Positions 26,726 through 36,566 of a DNA stretch of 64,000 nt are shown piece by piece. This stretch comes from Anaerolineales bacterium (lineage in GTDB: Bacteria; Chloroflexota; Anaerolineae; Anaerolineales; Villigracilaceae). The notes beneath the pieces are model-generated. The model searched no databases. It was not told the DNA's origin and saw only the letters and a list, made by a program, of their open reading frames with translations. A program made the position numbers and the translations under genes. The stretch is taken from the NCBI GenBank assembly GCA_020060625.1, contig JAGUZU010000106.1, positions 34,326 to 98,325 of the forward strand, read 5' to 3'. Position 1 is the stretch's first letter. Each line of letters starts with the position of its first letter.

Positions 26726-27755
26726 GAAACAGTTGATCAGCCTTTTGTATCAGATCGGGGCGCTTCTTCTTGCCTTCGGCGTGGTCTCGTTGATCCTGCT
26801 TTCCGTGGGCGCCTCCCCGTGGGACGCCTATAGGAATATGTTCACAGGCTCCTTCGGCTCGATGCGAAAATTTGCCGAAGTGCTTGTCGCTTTTGTGCCT
26901 TTGTTGCTGGTCACGGCGGGATTGCTGGCGACGTTTTCCTCAGGTCTGTGGAATATCGGCGTGGAGGGACAGGTGGTGTTGGGCGCCATCGCAACGACGT
27001 GGGTTTACCGCTTCTTTCTTGACAGTGGATTGCCTCCCGCGCTGATCATCACGCTTGCAATCCTCGGCGGGATGGTCGGTGGCGCGATCTGGGCTGCGCT
27101 GGCGGGCGTGCTGAAGGTTTTCGGCGGCGTGAATGAGATATTTGGCGGGCTTGGTTTGAACTTTGTCGCCACTGCGCTGACGATTTACCTGATCTTCGGT
27201 CCATGGAAGCGTCCCGGTGTCGCCTCCATGAGCGGGACAGTCCCGTTTCCTGATGAGTTCTCCCTGCCGCAGCTTGCCGCGTTGCGCATCAGCCCGTGGG
27301 CGCTGGGTATTTCGCTGGTTGGCATCGTTGTCATATATTTCCTTTTGCAAGGGACATATTTTGGTCTGCGTCTCAAGGCGGTGGGGAAGAACTTTCGCGC
27401 CGCGTACCTGCTCGGCATTCCCACCTGGCAGTATTCGATGTATTCCTTCTTGGTTTGCGGGGCGCTCGCCGGCGCGGCTGGCGCGATGCAAGTGGCGGCG
27501 GTTTATCACCGCCTCATTCCCTCCATATCGAGCGGATACGGCTATCTCGGACTTATGGTTGCCATGCTGATCAACTACCGGGCGGTTTGGGCGGTGCCAG
27601 TTGCGCTGTTCTTTGCGGGATTGAATATCGGCAGCATTCAACTTCCCATTTTGATGAAACTTGATTCGTCCCTTTCAGGCGTTTTGCAGGGCGTATTGGT
27701 ATTGTTTGTCCTGCTGGCGGCTGGCGTGCGGCAAAAATTCTCGAAGAAGGCGTAA
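26718..27755 (+). CDS. ABC transporter permease (BMP/nucleoside type)
   Basis: Hydrophobic permease; NIGVEGQVVLGAI motif; overlaps the ATPase gene. Confidence 0.9.
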   Translation: MFKKQLISLLYQIGALLLAFGVVSLILLSVGASPWDAYRNMFTGSFGSMRKFAEVLVAFVPLLLVTAGLLATFSSGLWNIGVEGQVVLGAIATTWVYRFFLDSGLPPALIITLAILGGMVGGAIWAALAGVLKVFGGVNEIFGGLGLNFVATALTIYLIFGPWKRPGVASMSGTVPFPDEFSLPQLAALRISPWALGISLVGIVVIYFLLQGTYFGLRLKAVGKNFRAAYLLGIPTWQYSMYSFLVCGALAGAAGAMQVAAVYHRLIPSISSGYGYLGLMVAMLINYRAVWAVPVALFFAGLNIGSIQLPILMKLDSSLSGVLQGVLVLFVLLAAGVRQKFSKKA

Positions 27756-27757
27756 CT

Positions 27758-28756
27758 ATGACTCAGGAAACGATACTTATTGGTCTGGCTGGCGTCCTCG
27801 CTTCGGCGGCTCCTGTGATTTTCGCTGTGCTTGGCGAAACGCTTTCGGAACGCGCGGGTGTCATCAACCTGTCCATGAATGGCACCATCCTGCTTGCCGC
27901 CATGGGCGGATTTGCCGTCGCCTACAACACGGATAATATTCTTCTTGGCTTTCTTGCCGGGATGTTGATTGGCGCAATCGTGGCGTTGATCGTCGCTTTT
28001 GCCAGCATCACGTTGAAGCAATCTCAGGTGGCGGTTGGCTTTGTCCTCGCGTTGACTTGCCGCGACCTTTCCTATTTTCTTGGAAACCCTTACATGGGCG
28101 TGCCAGGTCCGCGTTTGCAGGCGATACCGATACCCGTCCTTGCCGATATTCCCGTACTTGGCGTGCTGTTCTTCCGGCATGATTTGATTACCTATGTCAG
28201 TTTCATCGCCATTTTTCTCGCATGGGCTTGGATCTTCCGAACCCGCCCAGGGCTGATGCTTCAGGGCATTGGTGAGAAACCAGCCGCGGCGTATATTCGA
28301 GGCGCGAACGTCAACTTGATGCGTTATGTGTACACGGTCGTGGGCGGCGCGTTGATCGGGCTGGCGGGTCCGGCGTATTCGCTCGCCATCCGCGCCGGAT
28401 GGATGGGTACAATCTCAGGTCTGGATGGAGTCGGTTGGATCGCGCTTTCCATCACCATTTTTGGCGGATGGAACCCCCTGCGCGGCGCATTCGGCGCGTA
28501 CCTGTTCGCGTTCCTGCAATGGCTTGGGTTGGTGCTTCAACCCGTGCTGACGCAGGTTCCTTCGCAGGTGTTGCAGGTTGCGCCTTTTCCATTGATGATC
28601 CTTACGCTTTTACTGGTCAACATCGGCGATGCCGAATGGGTGGAGCGCGCGCTCGCCGCCATGCCCGAATCGGCTCGAAAACTTTTGTCGAAGTTGCTGC
28701 GCGCCCTGCGCGCCTCGCCTCCGGCGGCGCTGGGCGTGCCGTTTGAAAGAGATTAA
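27758..28756 (+). CDS. ABC transporter permease (BMP/nucleoside type)
   Basis: ERAGVINLSMNGTILLAAMGGFAVA signature. Confidence 0.9.
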   Translation: MTQETILIGLAGVLASAAPVIFAVLGETLSERAGVINLSMNGTILLAAMGGFAVAYNTDNILLGFLAGMLIGAIVALIVAFASITLKQSQVAVGFVLALTCRDLSYFLGNPYMGVPGPRLQAIPIPVLADIPVLGVLFFRHDLITYVSFIAIFLAWAWIFRTRPGLMLQGIGEKPAAAYIRGANVNLMRYVYTVVGGALIGLAGPAYSLAIRAGWMGTISGLDGVGWIALSITIFGGWNPLRGAFGAYLFAFLQWLGLVLQPVLTQVPSQVLQVAPFPLMILTLLLVNIGDAEWVERALAAMPESARKLLSKLLRALRASPPAALGVPFERD

Positions 28757-28814
28757 AGAATTCAAGACCTCCGAGTTTTATAAGAATTCGGAGGTCTGAT
28801 AAAATTACGGGGCT

Positions 28815-30083
28815 ATGAAAAATTTTTCCGGCTATAAATGCTCGTTGTGCGGAACCGAATACCTTCAAGGGCAGGTTACCTACGCCTGCCCAAAGGACGG
28901 CGGCAACCTGGATGTCATCCTCGATTACGACGCCATCCGAAAAAAATTCCAACCTGAAGATATTACGTCGCGGACGGAATTTTCGTTGTGGAGATACCTG
29001 CCGCTGCTGCCTGTCTCCGAACCCGAAGGGGATTCCACGCCCTTGCGCGCCGCAGGCTGGACGCCGGTATTTGCCCTGCCGCGCCTGGCAGAAAAACTAC
29101 GCCTGAAGCATCTCTGGCTCAAGGATGAGTCGCGCAACCCCACAGCCTCCTTCAAGGACAGGGCAAGCGCAGTCGTTGTGACTCGCGCGCGCGAGTTGAA
29201 ATCCGAGGTTGTTGTCACGGCTTCCACCGGCAACGCGGGGGCGGCGCTGGCGGGCATGGCTGCGGCAATCGGTCAGAAGGCGGTTATTTTCGCGCCCAAG
29301 TCCGCGCCGCAGGCGAAGGTGGCGCAGCTGCTGGTCTTCGGCGCGAAGGTCATTTTGGTGGATGGAACCTACGACGACGCCTTCGACCTGACGATCAAAG
29401 CCGCGGACGAATTCGGCTGGTATTGCCGCAACACGGGCTACAACCCGTTCACACTGGAGGGGAAGAAGACCGCCGCCTTTGAGATCTGGGAATGGTGGAT
29501 GGAGGCGCACCGCGACTGGCACAAGAAGGACAGCCCGCTGGATAACCATCCGCCGCTTACGATCTTTGTTTCCGTCGGCGACGGAAACATCATTTCGGGG
29601 ATCCACAAGGGGTTCAAGGAATTGCTGGCGTTGGGCTGGATTCCAAACATGCCGCGCATCGTCGGAGTGCAGGCGGAGGGCTCGGCGGCGATTGCCAACG
29701 CCTTCCATGCGAATACGGAGACCATCACGCCGGTTTCCGCAAAAACGCTCGCAGACAGCATATCGGTGGATTTGCCGCGGGACGGAGTCCGCGCGGTGCG
29801 GGCGGTGATGCAGACCGACGGAACGTATGTCACGGTGAGTGACGACGAGATCATCCAGTCCATTGCGGAGATTGGGAAGCAGGGTGTCTTTGCCGAACCG
29901 GCTGGGGCGGCGGCGTATGCCGGACTGGTCAAAGGAACAAGCCTGGGCGTGGTCGGAAGCGAGGATCCGATCCTTGTGTTGAATACGGGCAGTGGATTAA
30001 AGGACATCCGCGCGGCGATGCGGGCGGTTGCGTCCGCTCCCATAATCGAACCCACTTTAGAGGCAGTGAGAAAGGTGCTATGA
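28815..30083 (+). CDS. thrC: Threonine synthase (N-terminal Zn-ribbon)
   Basis: CSLCGTEY...YACPKDGGNLDV; PLP motif LKDESRNPTASFKDRA; VTASTGNAGAALAG. Confidence 0.9.
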   Translation: MKNFSGYKCSLCGTEYLQGQVTYACPKDGGNLDVILDYDAIRKKFQPEDITSRTEFSLWRYLPLLPVSEPEGDSTPLRAAGWTPVFALPRLAEKLRLKHLWLKDESRNPTASFKDRASAVVVTRARELKSEVVVTASTGNAGAALAGMAAAIGQKAVIFAPKSAPQAKVAQLLVFGAKVILVDGTYDDAFDLTIKAADEFGWYCRNTGYNPFTLEGKKTAAFEIWEWWMEAHRDWHKKDSPLDNHPPLTIFVSVGDGNIISGIHKGFKELLALGWIPNMPRIVGVQAEGSAAIANAFHANTETITPVSAKTLADSISVDLPRDGVRAVRAVMQTDGTYVTVSDDEIIQSIAEIGKQGVFAEPAGAAAYAGLVKGTSLGVVGSEDPILVLNTGSGLKDIRAAMRAVASAPIIEPTLEAVRKVL

Positions 30084-31246
30084 GCGTCAAGAACAAAACG
30101 TGGAGTTTACCTTTTCGTTATATTCTCGCGATCATTTTATTCATCGGCTTTGTGGCGTTCCTGCTGTACGCGCGCGAGGCTGTGAAGATGTTTACCATTG
30201 CGGCGTTTGCCGCGTACCTGATCAGCCCGGCGGTTAATTTTCTGATTGGGCGCGCGCGCATGTCGCGGAAGGCGGCGGTCAATATTGTTTATTTCTCCGC
30301 CCTGATCCTGCTGGTGGGCGCGCCTGCCGCGTTGACTCCGATCTTTTTCGACGACATCAAGATCGTGGCGCAGGATCTGCTGGAGCTTTCGAATGAGTTT
30401 AGCGCCATGCTTTCGGCGCCTGTTCATTTTGCCGGGATGGTTTTCCACTTTGACGAACTTGCGGAGGGGTTGTCTCATGTTGGGGATGTTGTGCTGAAGC
30501 CGCTGCCGGAGGAGGCGCTGGCTCTTCTGGAGACGACCTCGGTCAACGTGTTGTGGTTCCTTGTGATCCTGGTAACCGTGCATTTGCTGATGAGTCACTG
30601 GCCCCGCATCCGCGATTGGTTGATCGAACTCATCCCTTCGTACTCCGAAGAAATGAACATACTCTATTCGCGGCTGCGCGATGTGTGGATGGCGTACCTG
30701 CGCGGGCAGATCGTGTTGATGGTGGTGGTGGGAGTTGTTTTTACGATTGCCTGGTCGATACTGGGCATCCCGGGCGCATTGGTTTTGGGTGTTGCGGCGG
30801 GACTCTTCACATTGATCCCCGATGTGGGACCTTTCCTGGCGGCGATTTTGGCAGTGGGGGTGGCTCTGCTCGAAGGCTCGAACTGGGAATTTCTTTCGGG
30901 CCTGTCGAATTTCTGGGTGGCAAGCATTGTCATGCTGGTGTATTTGGTGTTGATCAGCCTGAAGAATTTTTTTCTCCGTCCATATATCATGGGTCGGAGC
31001 CTGCACATGAATGAAGGATTGATCTTCGTGACGATCATCACTGCCACGATCCTTGAAGGCATCATGGGCGCCTTGCTGGTTGTGCCGGTGCTTGCCTCTG
31101 TGATGGTGATCGTGGATTACCTGCGCCGCCGCATTTTGGGTTTGCCCCCCTTTGAAGATGACGGCTCGCGCCTGTTTTCCGTTCCTCCTGAAAAAATAAG
31201 ATCGCGGACGAGCCGTTCCGCAGGAAAAAAGAAAAAGACCTCATGA
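30080..31246 (+). CDS. AI-2E family transporter (PF01594-like)
   Basis: Polytopic protein with [50 protein letters not shown]. Confidence 0.88.
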   Translation: MSVKNKTWSLPFRYILAIILFIGFVAFLLYAREAVKMFTIAAFAAYLISPAVNFLIGRARMSRKAAVNIVYFSALILLVGAPAALTPIFFDDIKIVAQDLLELSNEFSAMLSAPVHFAGMVFHFDELAEGLSHVGDVVLKPLPEEALALLETTSVNVLWFLVILVTVHLLMSHWPRIRDWLIELIPSYSEEMNILYSRLRDVWMAYLRGQIVLMVVVGVVFTIAWSILGIPGALVLGVAAGLFTLIPDVGPFLAAILAVGVALLEGSNWEFLSGLSNFWVASIVMLVYLVLISLKNFFLRPYIMGRSLHMNEGLIFVTIITATILEGIMGALLVVPVLASVMVIVDYLRRRILGLPPFEDDGSRLFSVPPEKIRSRTSRSAGKKKKTS

Positions 31247-32172
31247 AAATTACATACTCCATCATTGCGCCCATTTATAACGAAATTCAAACTATCCCCG
31301 AACTCTATCGCCGTGTGAAGGAGGTCATGGATGCCTCCGGCGAACCCTGGGAGCTAATCCTGGTGGACGATGGCTCCAGCGACGGTTCCACTGAAAAGAT
31401 ACGCGAATTGGCAAGGCAGGATAAGACCGTCCGTCCGGTCATCTTTGCCCGCAATTTTGGACATCAGGTTGCCATCACCGCCGGTTGGGATTACGCCCGC
31501 GGCGACGCCGTCATCATCATTGACGCCGACTTGCAAGACCCGCCGGAAGTCATTCTCGACCTCGCCTCGAAATGGAAGGAAGGCTACGAAGTCGTGTACG
31601 CCGTGCGCGGCGAACGCGAGGGCGAATCCTGGTTCAAACTGTGGACCGCTTCTCTTTTCTATCGTCTTATTTATCGCATCACTGATGTTAAAATCCCAGT
31701 GGACACCGGTGACTTCCGTTTGATGGACCGCAAAGTAGTGGACGTTCTCAAGAAGATGAAGGAGCGTCATCGCTTCCCGCGCGGCATGTCCGCCTGGGTT
31801 GGCTTCAAACAGATCGGCGTCACGTACAAACGCGCGGCGCGTCACGCGGGTGTGACGAAATATCCCTTCAAAAAAATGTTCAGGCTGGCTGTCAACGCCA
31901 TTACGGGATTTTCTTATTTCCCGTTGCAAGTGGCAACCTTTTTCGGTTTTGTTTCCGCAGGCATTGCCATCTTGGCAATTCCCGTTGTCATCTACATGCG
32001 CATGACGGGCAGCGGCGCATTTTTTGGTCAAGCCACCACGCTGATCGCCGTCCTGTTCCTCGGCGGCGTGCAATTGATTTCGCTCGGCATTTTAGGCGAA
32101 TACATCGGACGCCTGTATGACGAAGCCAAAGGCAGACCTTTGTATATCGTCCGCGAAGCGCCGGAGGATTAG
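31243..32172 (+). CDS. GT2 family glycosyltransferase (polyprenyl-phosphate sugar transferase type)
   Basis: [20 protein letters not shown]...[15 protein letters not shown]...[15 protein letters not shown] plus two C-terminal TMs. Confidence 0.9.
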   Translation: MKITYSIIAPIYNEIQTIPELYRRVKEVMDASGEPWELILVDDGSSDGSTEKIRELARQDKTVRPVIFARNFGHQVAITAGWDYARGDAVIIIDADLQDPPEVILDLASKWKEGYEVVYAVRGEREGESWFKLWTASLFYRLIYRITDVKIPVDTGDFRLMDRKVVDVLKKMKERHRFPRGMSAWVGFKQIGVTYKRAARHAGVTKYPFKKMFRLAVNAITGFSYFPLQVATFFGFVSAGIAILAIPVVIYMRMTGSGAFFGQATTLIAVLFLGGVQLISLGILGEYIGRLYDEAKGRPLYIVREAPED

Positions 32173-32174
32173 CC

Positions 32175-32585
32175 ATGCCAGCCATCAAATCCATCAATCA
32201 TGTCGCCGTCGTCGTAGATGATATGGAAAAATCCCTAGCCTTCTGGCGCGACGCGCTGGGGATCGAACTTCACGAATTGCGCAATGTCCCTGCCGAAAAA
32301 TCGCAGGTGGCGTTTTTGCCCCTCGCCGGCGCGGAAGTGGAACTTGTCATGCCGACCACCGATGACTCTGGCATTGCCAAATACCTCGCCAAACGCGGAC
32401 CCGGCATGCACCACATCTGCCTCGAAGTGGACGATATCGAAGGCATGATGTCCCAATTGAGAGAAAAAAGTATCCGTTTGATAAACGAAGAGCCGCGCAT
32501 TTCAGACGACGGAAAAAAATACGCCTTCATTCACCCCGAGTCCACGGGCGGGGTGTTGGTGGAACTCTACCAGATTTCAGCATAG
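32175..32585 (+). CDS. mce: Methylmalonyl-CoA epimerase / VOC family
   Basis: INHVAVVVDDMEKSLAFWRDALGIEL...GPGMHHICLEVDDIEGMM. Confidence 0.85.
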   Translation: MPAIKSINHVAVVVDDMEKSLAFWRDALGIELHELRNVPAEKSQVAFLPLAGAEVELVMPTTDDSGIAKYLAKRGPGMHHICLEVDDIEGMMSQLREKSIRLINEEPRISDDGKKYAFIHPESTGGVLVELYQISA

Positions 32586-34049
32586 ATGTTGAAAAATATC
32601 GAGACAATCCTTCTGGATGAATGCAGTCTTGTAAAGGACAGACCCATTATCGTGGGCGTCTCTGGCGGACCGGACAGCCTTTGCCTGATGGAAGTCTTAC
32701 GGCAGGCGGGATACCCCCTCATTGCCGCATATTTCGATCACCAACTCCGCCCGGATTCCGGACTGGATGGGCGAATGGTGGAAAAAACTGCCACGCGCTT
32801 GATGCTTCCCTGCGTGATCGACGGCGCGGATGTGCGCGGCTATGCCGAGGAAAGGAAGATCTCCATCGAAGAGGCGGCGCGCAACCTGCGTTACCGCTTC
32901 ATGTTCGATCTTGCCCGTCGTCAGCGGGCGCAGGCGGTGGCGGTCGGTCACACCGCCGACGACCAGGTGGAAACCATCCTCATGCACTTCCTGCGCGGGA
33001 GCGGGCTTGCCGGGTTGAAGGGCATGTCCTACCGCTCGATCATCAAAACCTTCGATCCCGACATTCCCATTGTGCGCCCCTTACTCGATTTGTGGCGCGA
33101 AGAGACTGTTATCTTTTGCGCGGTAAACGGCTTGCGCCCGCATTATGATTCGAGCAACGACTCCCTTAATTTCCAACGCAACCGCATCCGCCATCTTCTG
33201 ATTCCATCCCTTGAAACCTACAACCCGAAATTCCGCGAAGCCATCCTGCGCATGTCCCAGTCCCTGAAAGGCGATCATGCCTTTGTGATGGAAACCCTCG
33301 AAAATGCGTGGAGGGAGACGGTGATCGGGCTGGACGAGGAGATCGTCACCTTCGACGCCGAACGCCTTTCCGACCTCTCGCTCGGACTCCAACGCAATCT
33401 GGTCAAACACGCCATGCAGACTCTCCGCCCGGGCGTGGACATCACCTTCTCCATCCTCGATCGCGCGGTCCACCTGATCAATTCCACCACCCAATCCTCC
33501 CGCGCAGACTTGAAAGCCAGTTTGACCATGTTCCGCGAATCCAACCGGATTTATATTTGTACGTCGGATGCGGAACTTCCGTTTAACTTGTGGCCCCAAA
33601 TGCGGGCAGACGAATCCTCGCTGACGATCTCGATCCCGAAGCAGGTGGCATTGGCTGGCGGGTGGAAGTTGACCTGCGAGCGCTGGCGTCTCCCGGCTCT
33701 GGCGAAGGAACAGGCTGAACGAAACGAAGACCAGTTCCAGGTCTGGTTGGATGCGGATGAACTGCCCGAGCAGCTCGAACTGCGGGTGCGGCGTCAGGGA
33801 GACCATTTTTCACCGCTTGGTATGGACGGTCACTCACAGAAGCTTTCCGATTTCTTCGTCAACGAAAAGGTGCCGCAGCGCGCGCGAGAGCATTGGCCCC
33901 TGCTGTGCGCGGGCGACGAGATCATTTGGGTTCCGGGCTATCGCCCTGCCCATCGTCACCGGTTGAAGGATTCCACGCGGAGTGTGGTTTATTTTTCGAT
34001 GATGCGCCCGTTGGAGAAGGTTTCGCCAAATGAAACTCCCCGCCCATGA
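32586..34049 (+). CDS. tilS: tRNA(Ile)-lysidine synthase
   Basis: VGVSGGPDSLCLMEVL, AVGHTADDQVETILMHFLRGSGLAGLKGM, C-terminal substrate-binding domain. Confidence 0.92.
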   Translation: MLKNIETILLDECSLVKDRPIIVGVSGGPDSLCLMEVLRQAGYPLIAAYFDHQLRPDSGLDGRMVEKTATRLMLPCVIDGADVRGYAEERKISIEEAARNLRYRFMFDLARRQRAQAVAVGHTADDQVETILMHFLRGSGLAGLKGMSYRSIIKTFDPDIPIVRPLLDLWREETVIFCAVNGLRPHYDSSNDSLNFQRNRIRHLLIPSLETYNPKFREAILRMSQSLKGDHAFVMETLENAWRETVIGLDEEIVTFDAERLSDLSLGLQRNLVKHAMQTLRPGVDITFSILDRAVHLINSTTQSSRADLKASLTMFRESNRIYICTSDAELPFNLWPQMRADESSLTISIPKQVALAGGWKLTCERWRLPALAKEQAERNEDQFQVWLDADELPEQLELRVRRQGDHFSPLGMDGHSQKLSDFFVNEKVPQRAREHWPLLCAGDEIIWVPGYRPAHRHRLKDSTRSVVYFSMMRPLEKVSPNETPRP

Positions 34050-34065
34050 TGGACGGGGAGTTCGT

Positions 34066-34965
34066 TTACTTCATTTCACCGTTCAATTGTTTTAATTTGA
34101 TGAACAACTCGCGCCATTGGATTTTCGACACGCCGAGTTTTTGGCGGATCTTATCCGGTTCGATGCCTGCCTGATAATCGCGCAGGGCGGATGTCCAGCG
34201 GCACATGTCGAAGGAGAGATGTTTTGCGATGCCGGCTTCCTCGCCGATGTCTTCGAGCAGGTATTCCAGCCTGCGCGGCGACCACGGGAAGACCTGGTCA
34301 ACGGGCTGGTATTGGGCGAGGTATTCCTGGTATGCGTCCACCCAATCCTCTTCGAGTTCGATCTTGCGTTCCTTGTACCGGTTTGCCGGGCTGGCGTAAC
34401 GGACAAACAGATGGGCTCCGTTTTTCGCGTCGAGGTCAATGTGATTGACGTGGATTCCGAGGCATTCGCTTTTCTTGATGGCGGTTGTAAGCAGGAGGCA
34501 GACCAATGTGTAGGGACGGGCGTCCGGCTTTTTGGCGCGGCGGTGACGGTCGGCGGCGAGCAGGACGGCGTCGTATTCTTCGGAGTCCAGCACCTGCGGG
34601 AGCGGGCTGATCGCGGATCGCTGCAGGACTTTTTCAGCGGGATCAATTGTCAGCGCGCCGTGCTGGTGAAGCCAGCGGAAGAACGACTTTACGGAAGTGA
34701 TGCGCCGCGACAAGGTCTTTGGGCTGCACGGAACACCGCGTCCTTTTTCCATCCATTCGAAGAAGCGGTTGAGGTCGTCGGTGGTGATGGACCCGATGGG
34801 TTGATCCGGCGAAATGAATTGGTTGAGCAGGCGCGCGTCGGAGAGGAAGGCTTTGACGGTGTTTGGCGAGCGTCCCTGGTCGAGAAGGAACATCTCCCAG
34901 CCGTTGATGGCGGTTGGGAGGTGTGTCTTCGCATTGATGTGAGCGGAATCGGATGTTTTTGTCAT
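34066..34965 (-). CDS. Tyrosine recombinase-like protein with degenerate catalytic motifs
   Basis: SAM-like N-terminus (WEMFLLDQGRSPNTVKAFLSDARLLNQF..., KTLSRRITSVKSFFRWL); C-terminal TTAIKKSECLGI and DMCRWTSALRDYQAGIEPDKIRQKLGVSKIQWRELF. Confidence 0.7.
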   Translation of the reverse strand: MTKTSDSAHINAKTHLPTAINGWEMFLLDQGRSPNTVKAFLSDARLLNQFISPDQPIGSITTDDLNRFFEWMEKGRGVPCSPKTLSRRITSVKSFFRWLHQHGALTIDPAEKVLQRSAISPLPQVLDSEEYDAVLLAADRHRRAKKPDARPYTLVCLLLTTAIKKSECLGIHVNHIDLDAKNGAHLFVRYASPANRYKERKIELEEDWVDAYQEYLAQYQPVDQVFPWSPRRLEYLLEDIGEEAGIAKHLSFDMCRWTSALRDYQAGIEPDKIRQKLGVSKIQWRELFIKLKQLNGEMK

Positions 34966-35005
34966 GAGTTAAGTCCTTACGCAATAGCGCATAGCCTTTT
35001 CGTAT

Positions 35006-35034
35006 AGTTTAGCGAATATGGGGAGGGTTGTCAA
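35006..35034 (-). promoter_or_regulatory. Sigma70-type promoter for the recombinase-like gene
   Basis: Minus strand TTGACA, 17-bp spacer, TAAACT; ~40 nt upstream of the start codon. Confidence 0.65.
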
Positions 35035-35046
35035 CCGGGGATTTGG

Positions 35047-36549
35047 CTAATGCGATAAATCCTCCGGCTTGAAGCACGGCTCGTAGTCGTTGCCGAGGAT
35101 GACGCGGTATTGCGCGGGGCTGTTGGCGTCGGGGAGGGAAAGCACATTTGCGGAATACAAGCCGAGTACGGAGATGAGCGTCTGCTGTTGGGCGGAATCC
35201 TGCCCGGGGGTGAAGTCTACAATGACGGAGGAACCGTAGTCGCGGTGGTCGGCGTTCCCGATGATGGTTTGGTACCCGGCGTAATTGAGTCGAGAGGCGG
35301 CGAGTGATTCCAATGTTTCAAAATATGAGCCGTTCTGGACTTCGACGGTGATGGTTTCGCGGACGGCGGCATACGGCGACAGCGTGGCGGCTTCGAGGAG
35401 CATTTGCCTTAACGCCTCTTCCTGCGGGAGGAGAACGGATGCCCCGCCGGGCGTCATCCACGATGCGACGTAAGGCGGACGGATGTAATAACTGCGGATG
35501 TTTGCGTTGGTGAAGTTGACGGCGTAGGGCGCCATGCGGAGGAGATCCGTAAGCCCAAGGTCTGTAATGACGGTGCTGGAGAGATCGTCGTACAGTTGCG
35601 GGACTTTTCCGAAAGTGTCCGTTTGCAGGGCTTTTTGGAAGAGAGTGCGCAGGACTTCCTGCTGGCGGCGTCCGCGGTCGAAGTCGTTGGATTTGGAGCG
35701 GGAGCGGGCGTACCATAGGGCAAGGTCGCCGTCCATGTGTACCTGACCGGGTCCCACCGTGTAGAGCCACCAGTTGTTTTCATTGTATGGGTCGTAGGAT
35801 GGATCGATCAGCCGCCAGTCGGTGTAGGCGCAGGCGACGGGAAGATCGATCCCGCCGAGGGTGTCCACGATGCGGCGGAAGCCGTCGAATTCGACCATGG
35901 CAGTGTGGTCGATGCGGATGCCGAGGTTTTGCAGGATGGTGTCTTTCAACAAGCCCATTCCGCCTCCCGGGTAGCCGCCGAATTCTCCGCTTTGATAGGC
36001 GGTGTTGATGCGCTGCATTCCGACGGTTGGAATGTGTATCCACAGATCGCGGGGAATGGAAATGAGCGAGACCTGTCCCTCCTTGTGCCAGACGATTGCG
36101 ATGAGCAGTGTATCGGTGCGGTGCGACGTCCCTGTGGGACGGCGGTCCGAGCCGATGAGCAGGACGTTGATGGTTTCACTGTCGGTGAGGGGCGGCAGGG
36201 GGGTGGGGCTGACAGCCAGCGATTCGGGCGGAGGCGCGGCTTGGGTGGGGAAAAGCTGTTCGATGGCGGCTGTCGCCGTCGGCGAGGATCGAGGCGACGG
36301 AGTCGGGGAGGGTGTCTCGGATTGGAGGATCAGCAGGGGTTGGGAATTTGAGTCAGAAGAGAAAAAGGGCGGTTGGGTGGGCGTGTAGAGCGAAGGTTGA
36401 AAGGGCGTGGGCGTGGCGGTCGCATTCGGCGCCGACGTGATTAAGACGAACGGCAGGGATGCCTGTTCCGGCGCGGCGGGAGGCGCTCCACAAGCCCACA
36501 ATAACGCGGCGCATACGGCAAGCAATGATGAACGAATCGAGGCTTTCAT
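35047..36549 (-). CDS. LytR-CpsA-Psr (LCP) family protein
   Basis: INVLLIGSDRRPTGTSHRTDTLLIAIV...VSLISIPRDLWIHIP...GRRQQEVLRTLF plus LytR_C-like C-terminus; lipoprotein-type N-terminus. Confidence 0.9.
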   Translation of the reverse strand: MKASIRSSLLAVCAALLWACGAPPAAPEQASLPFVLITSAPNATATPTPFQPSLYTPTQPPFFSSDSNSQPLLILQSETPSPTPSPRSSPTATAAIEQLFPTQAAPPPESLAVSPTPLPPLTDSETINVLLIGSDRRPTGTSHRTDTLLIAIVWHKEGQVSLISIPRDLWIHIPTVGMQRINTAYQSGEFGGYPGGGMGLLKDTILQNLGIRIDHTAMVEFDGFRRIVDTLGGIDLPVACAYTDWRLIDPSYDPYNENNWWLYTVGPGQVHMDGDLALWYARSRSKSNDFDRGRRQQEVLRTLFQKALQTDTFGKVPQLYDDLSSTVITDLGLTDLLRMAPYAVNFTNANIRSYYIRPPYVASWMTPGGASVLLPQEEALRQMLLEAATLSPYAAVRETITVEVQNGSYFETLESLAASRLNYAGYQTIIGNADHRDYGSSVIVDFTPGQDSAQQQTLISVLGLYSANVLSLPDANSPAQYRVILGNDYEPCFKPEDLSH

Positions 36550-36566
36550 GCAGTTGGCGGATTTTT

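Noticed and set aside
28815-30083. PLP enzyme considered as YgeX (diaminopropionate ammonia-lyase), which would complete the purine cluster
   Set aside because: The N-terminal Zn-ribbon and SRNPTASFKDRA motif fit threonine synthase better.
34066-34965. Integrase as marker of a prophage or genomic island
   Set aside because: No att-like duplications, tRNA or phage genes nearby; flanked by tilS and LCP genes. Better explained as a domesticated recombinase-like protein.
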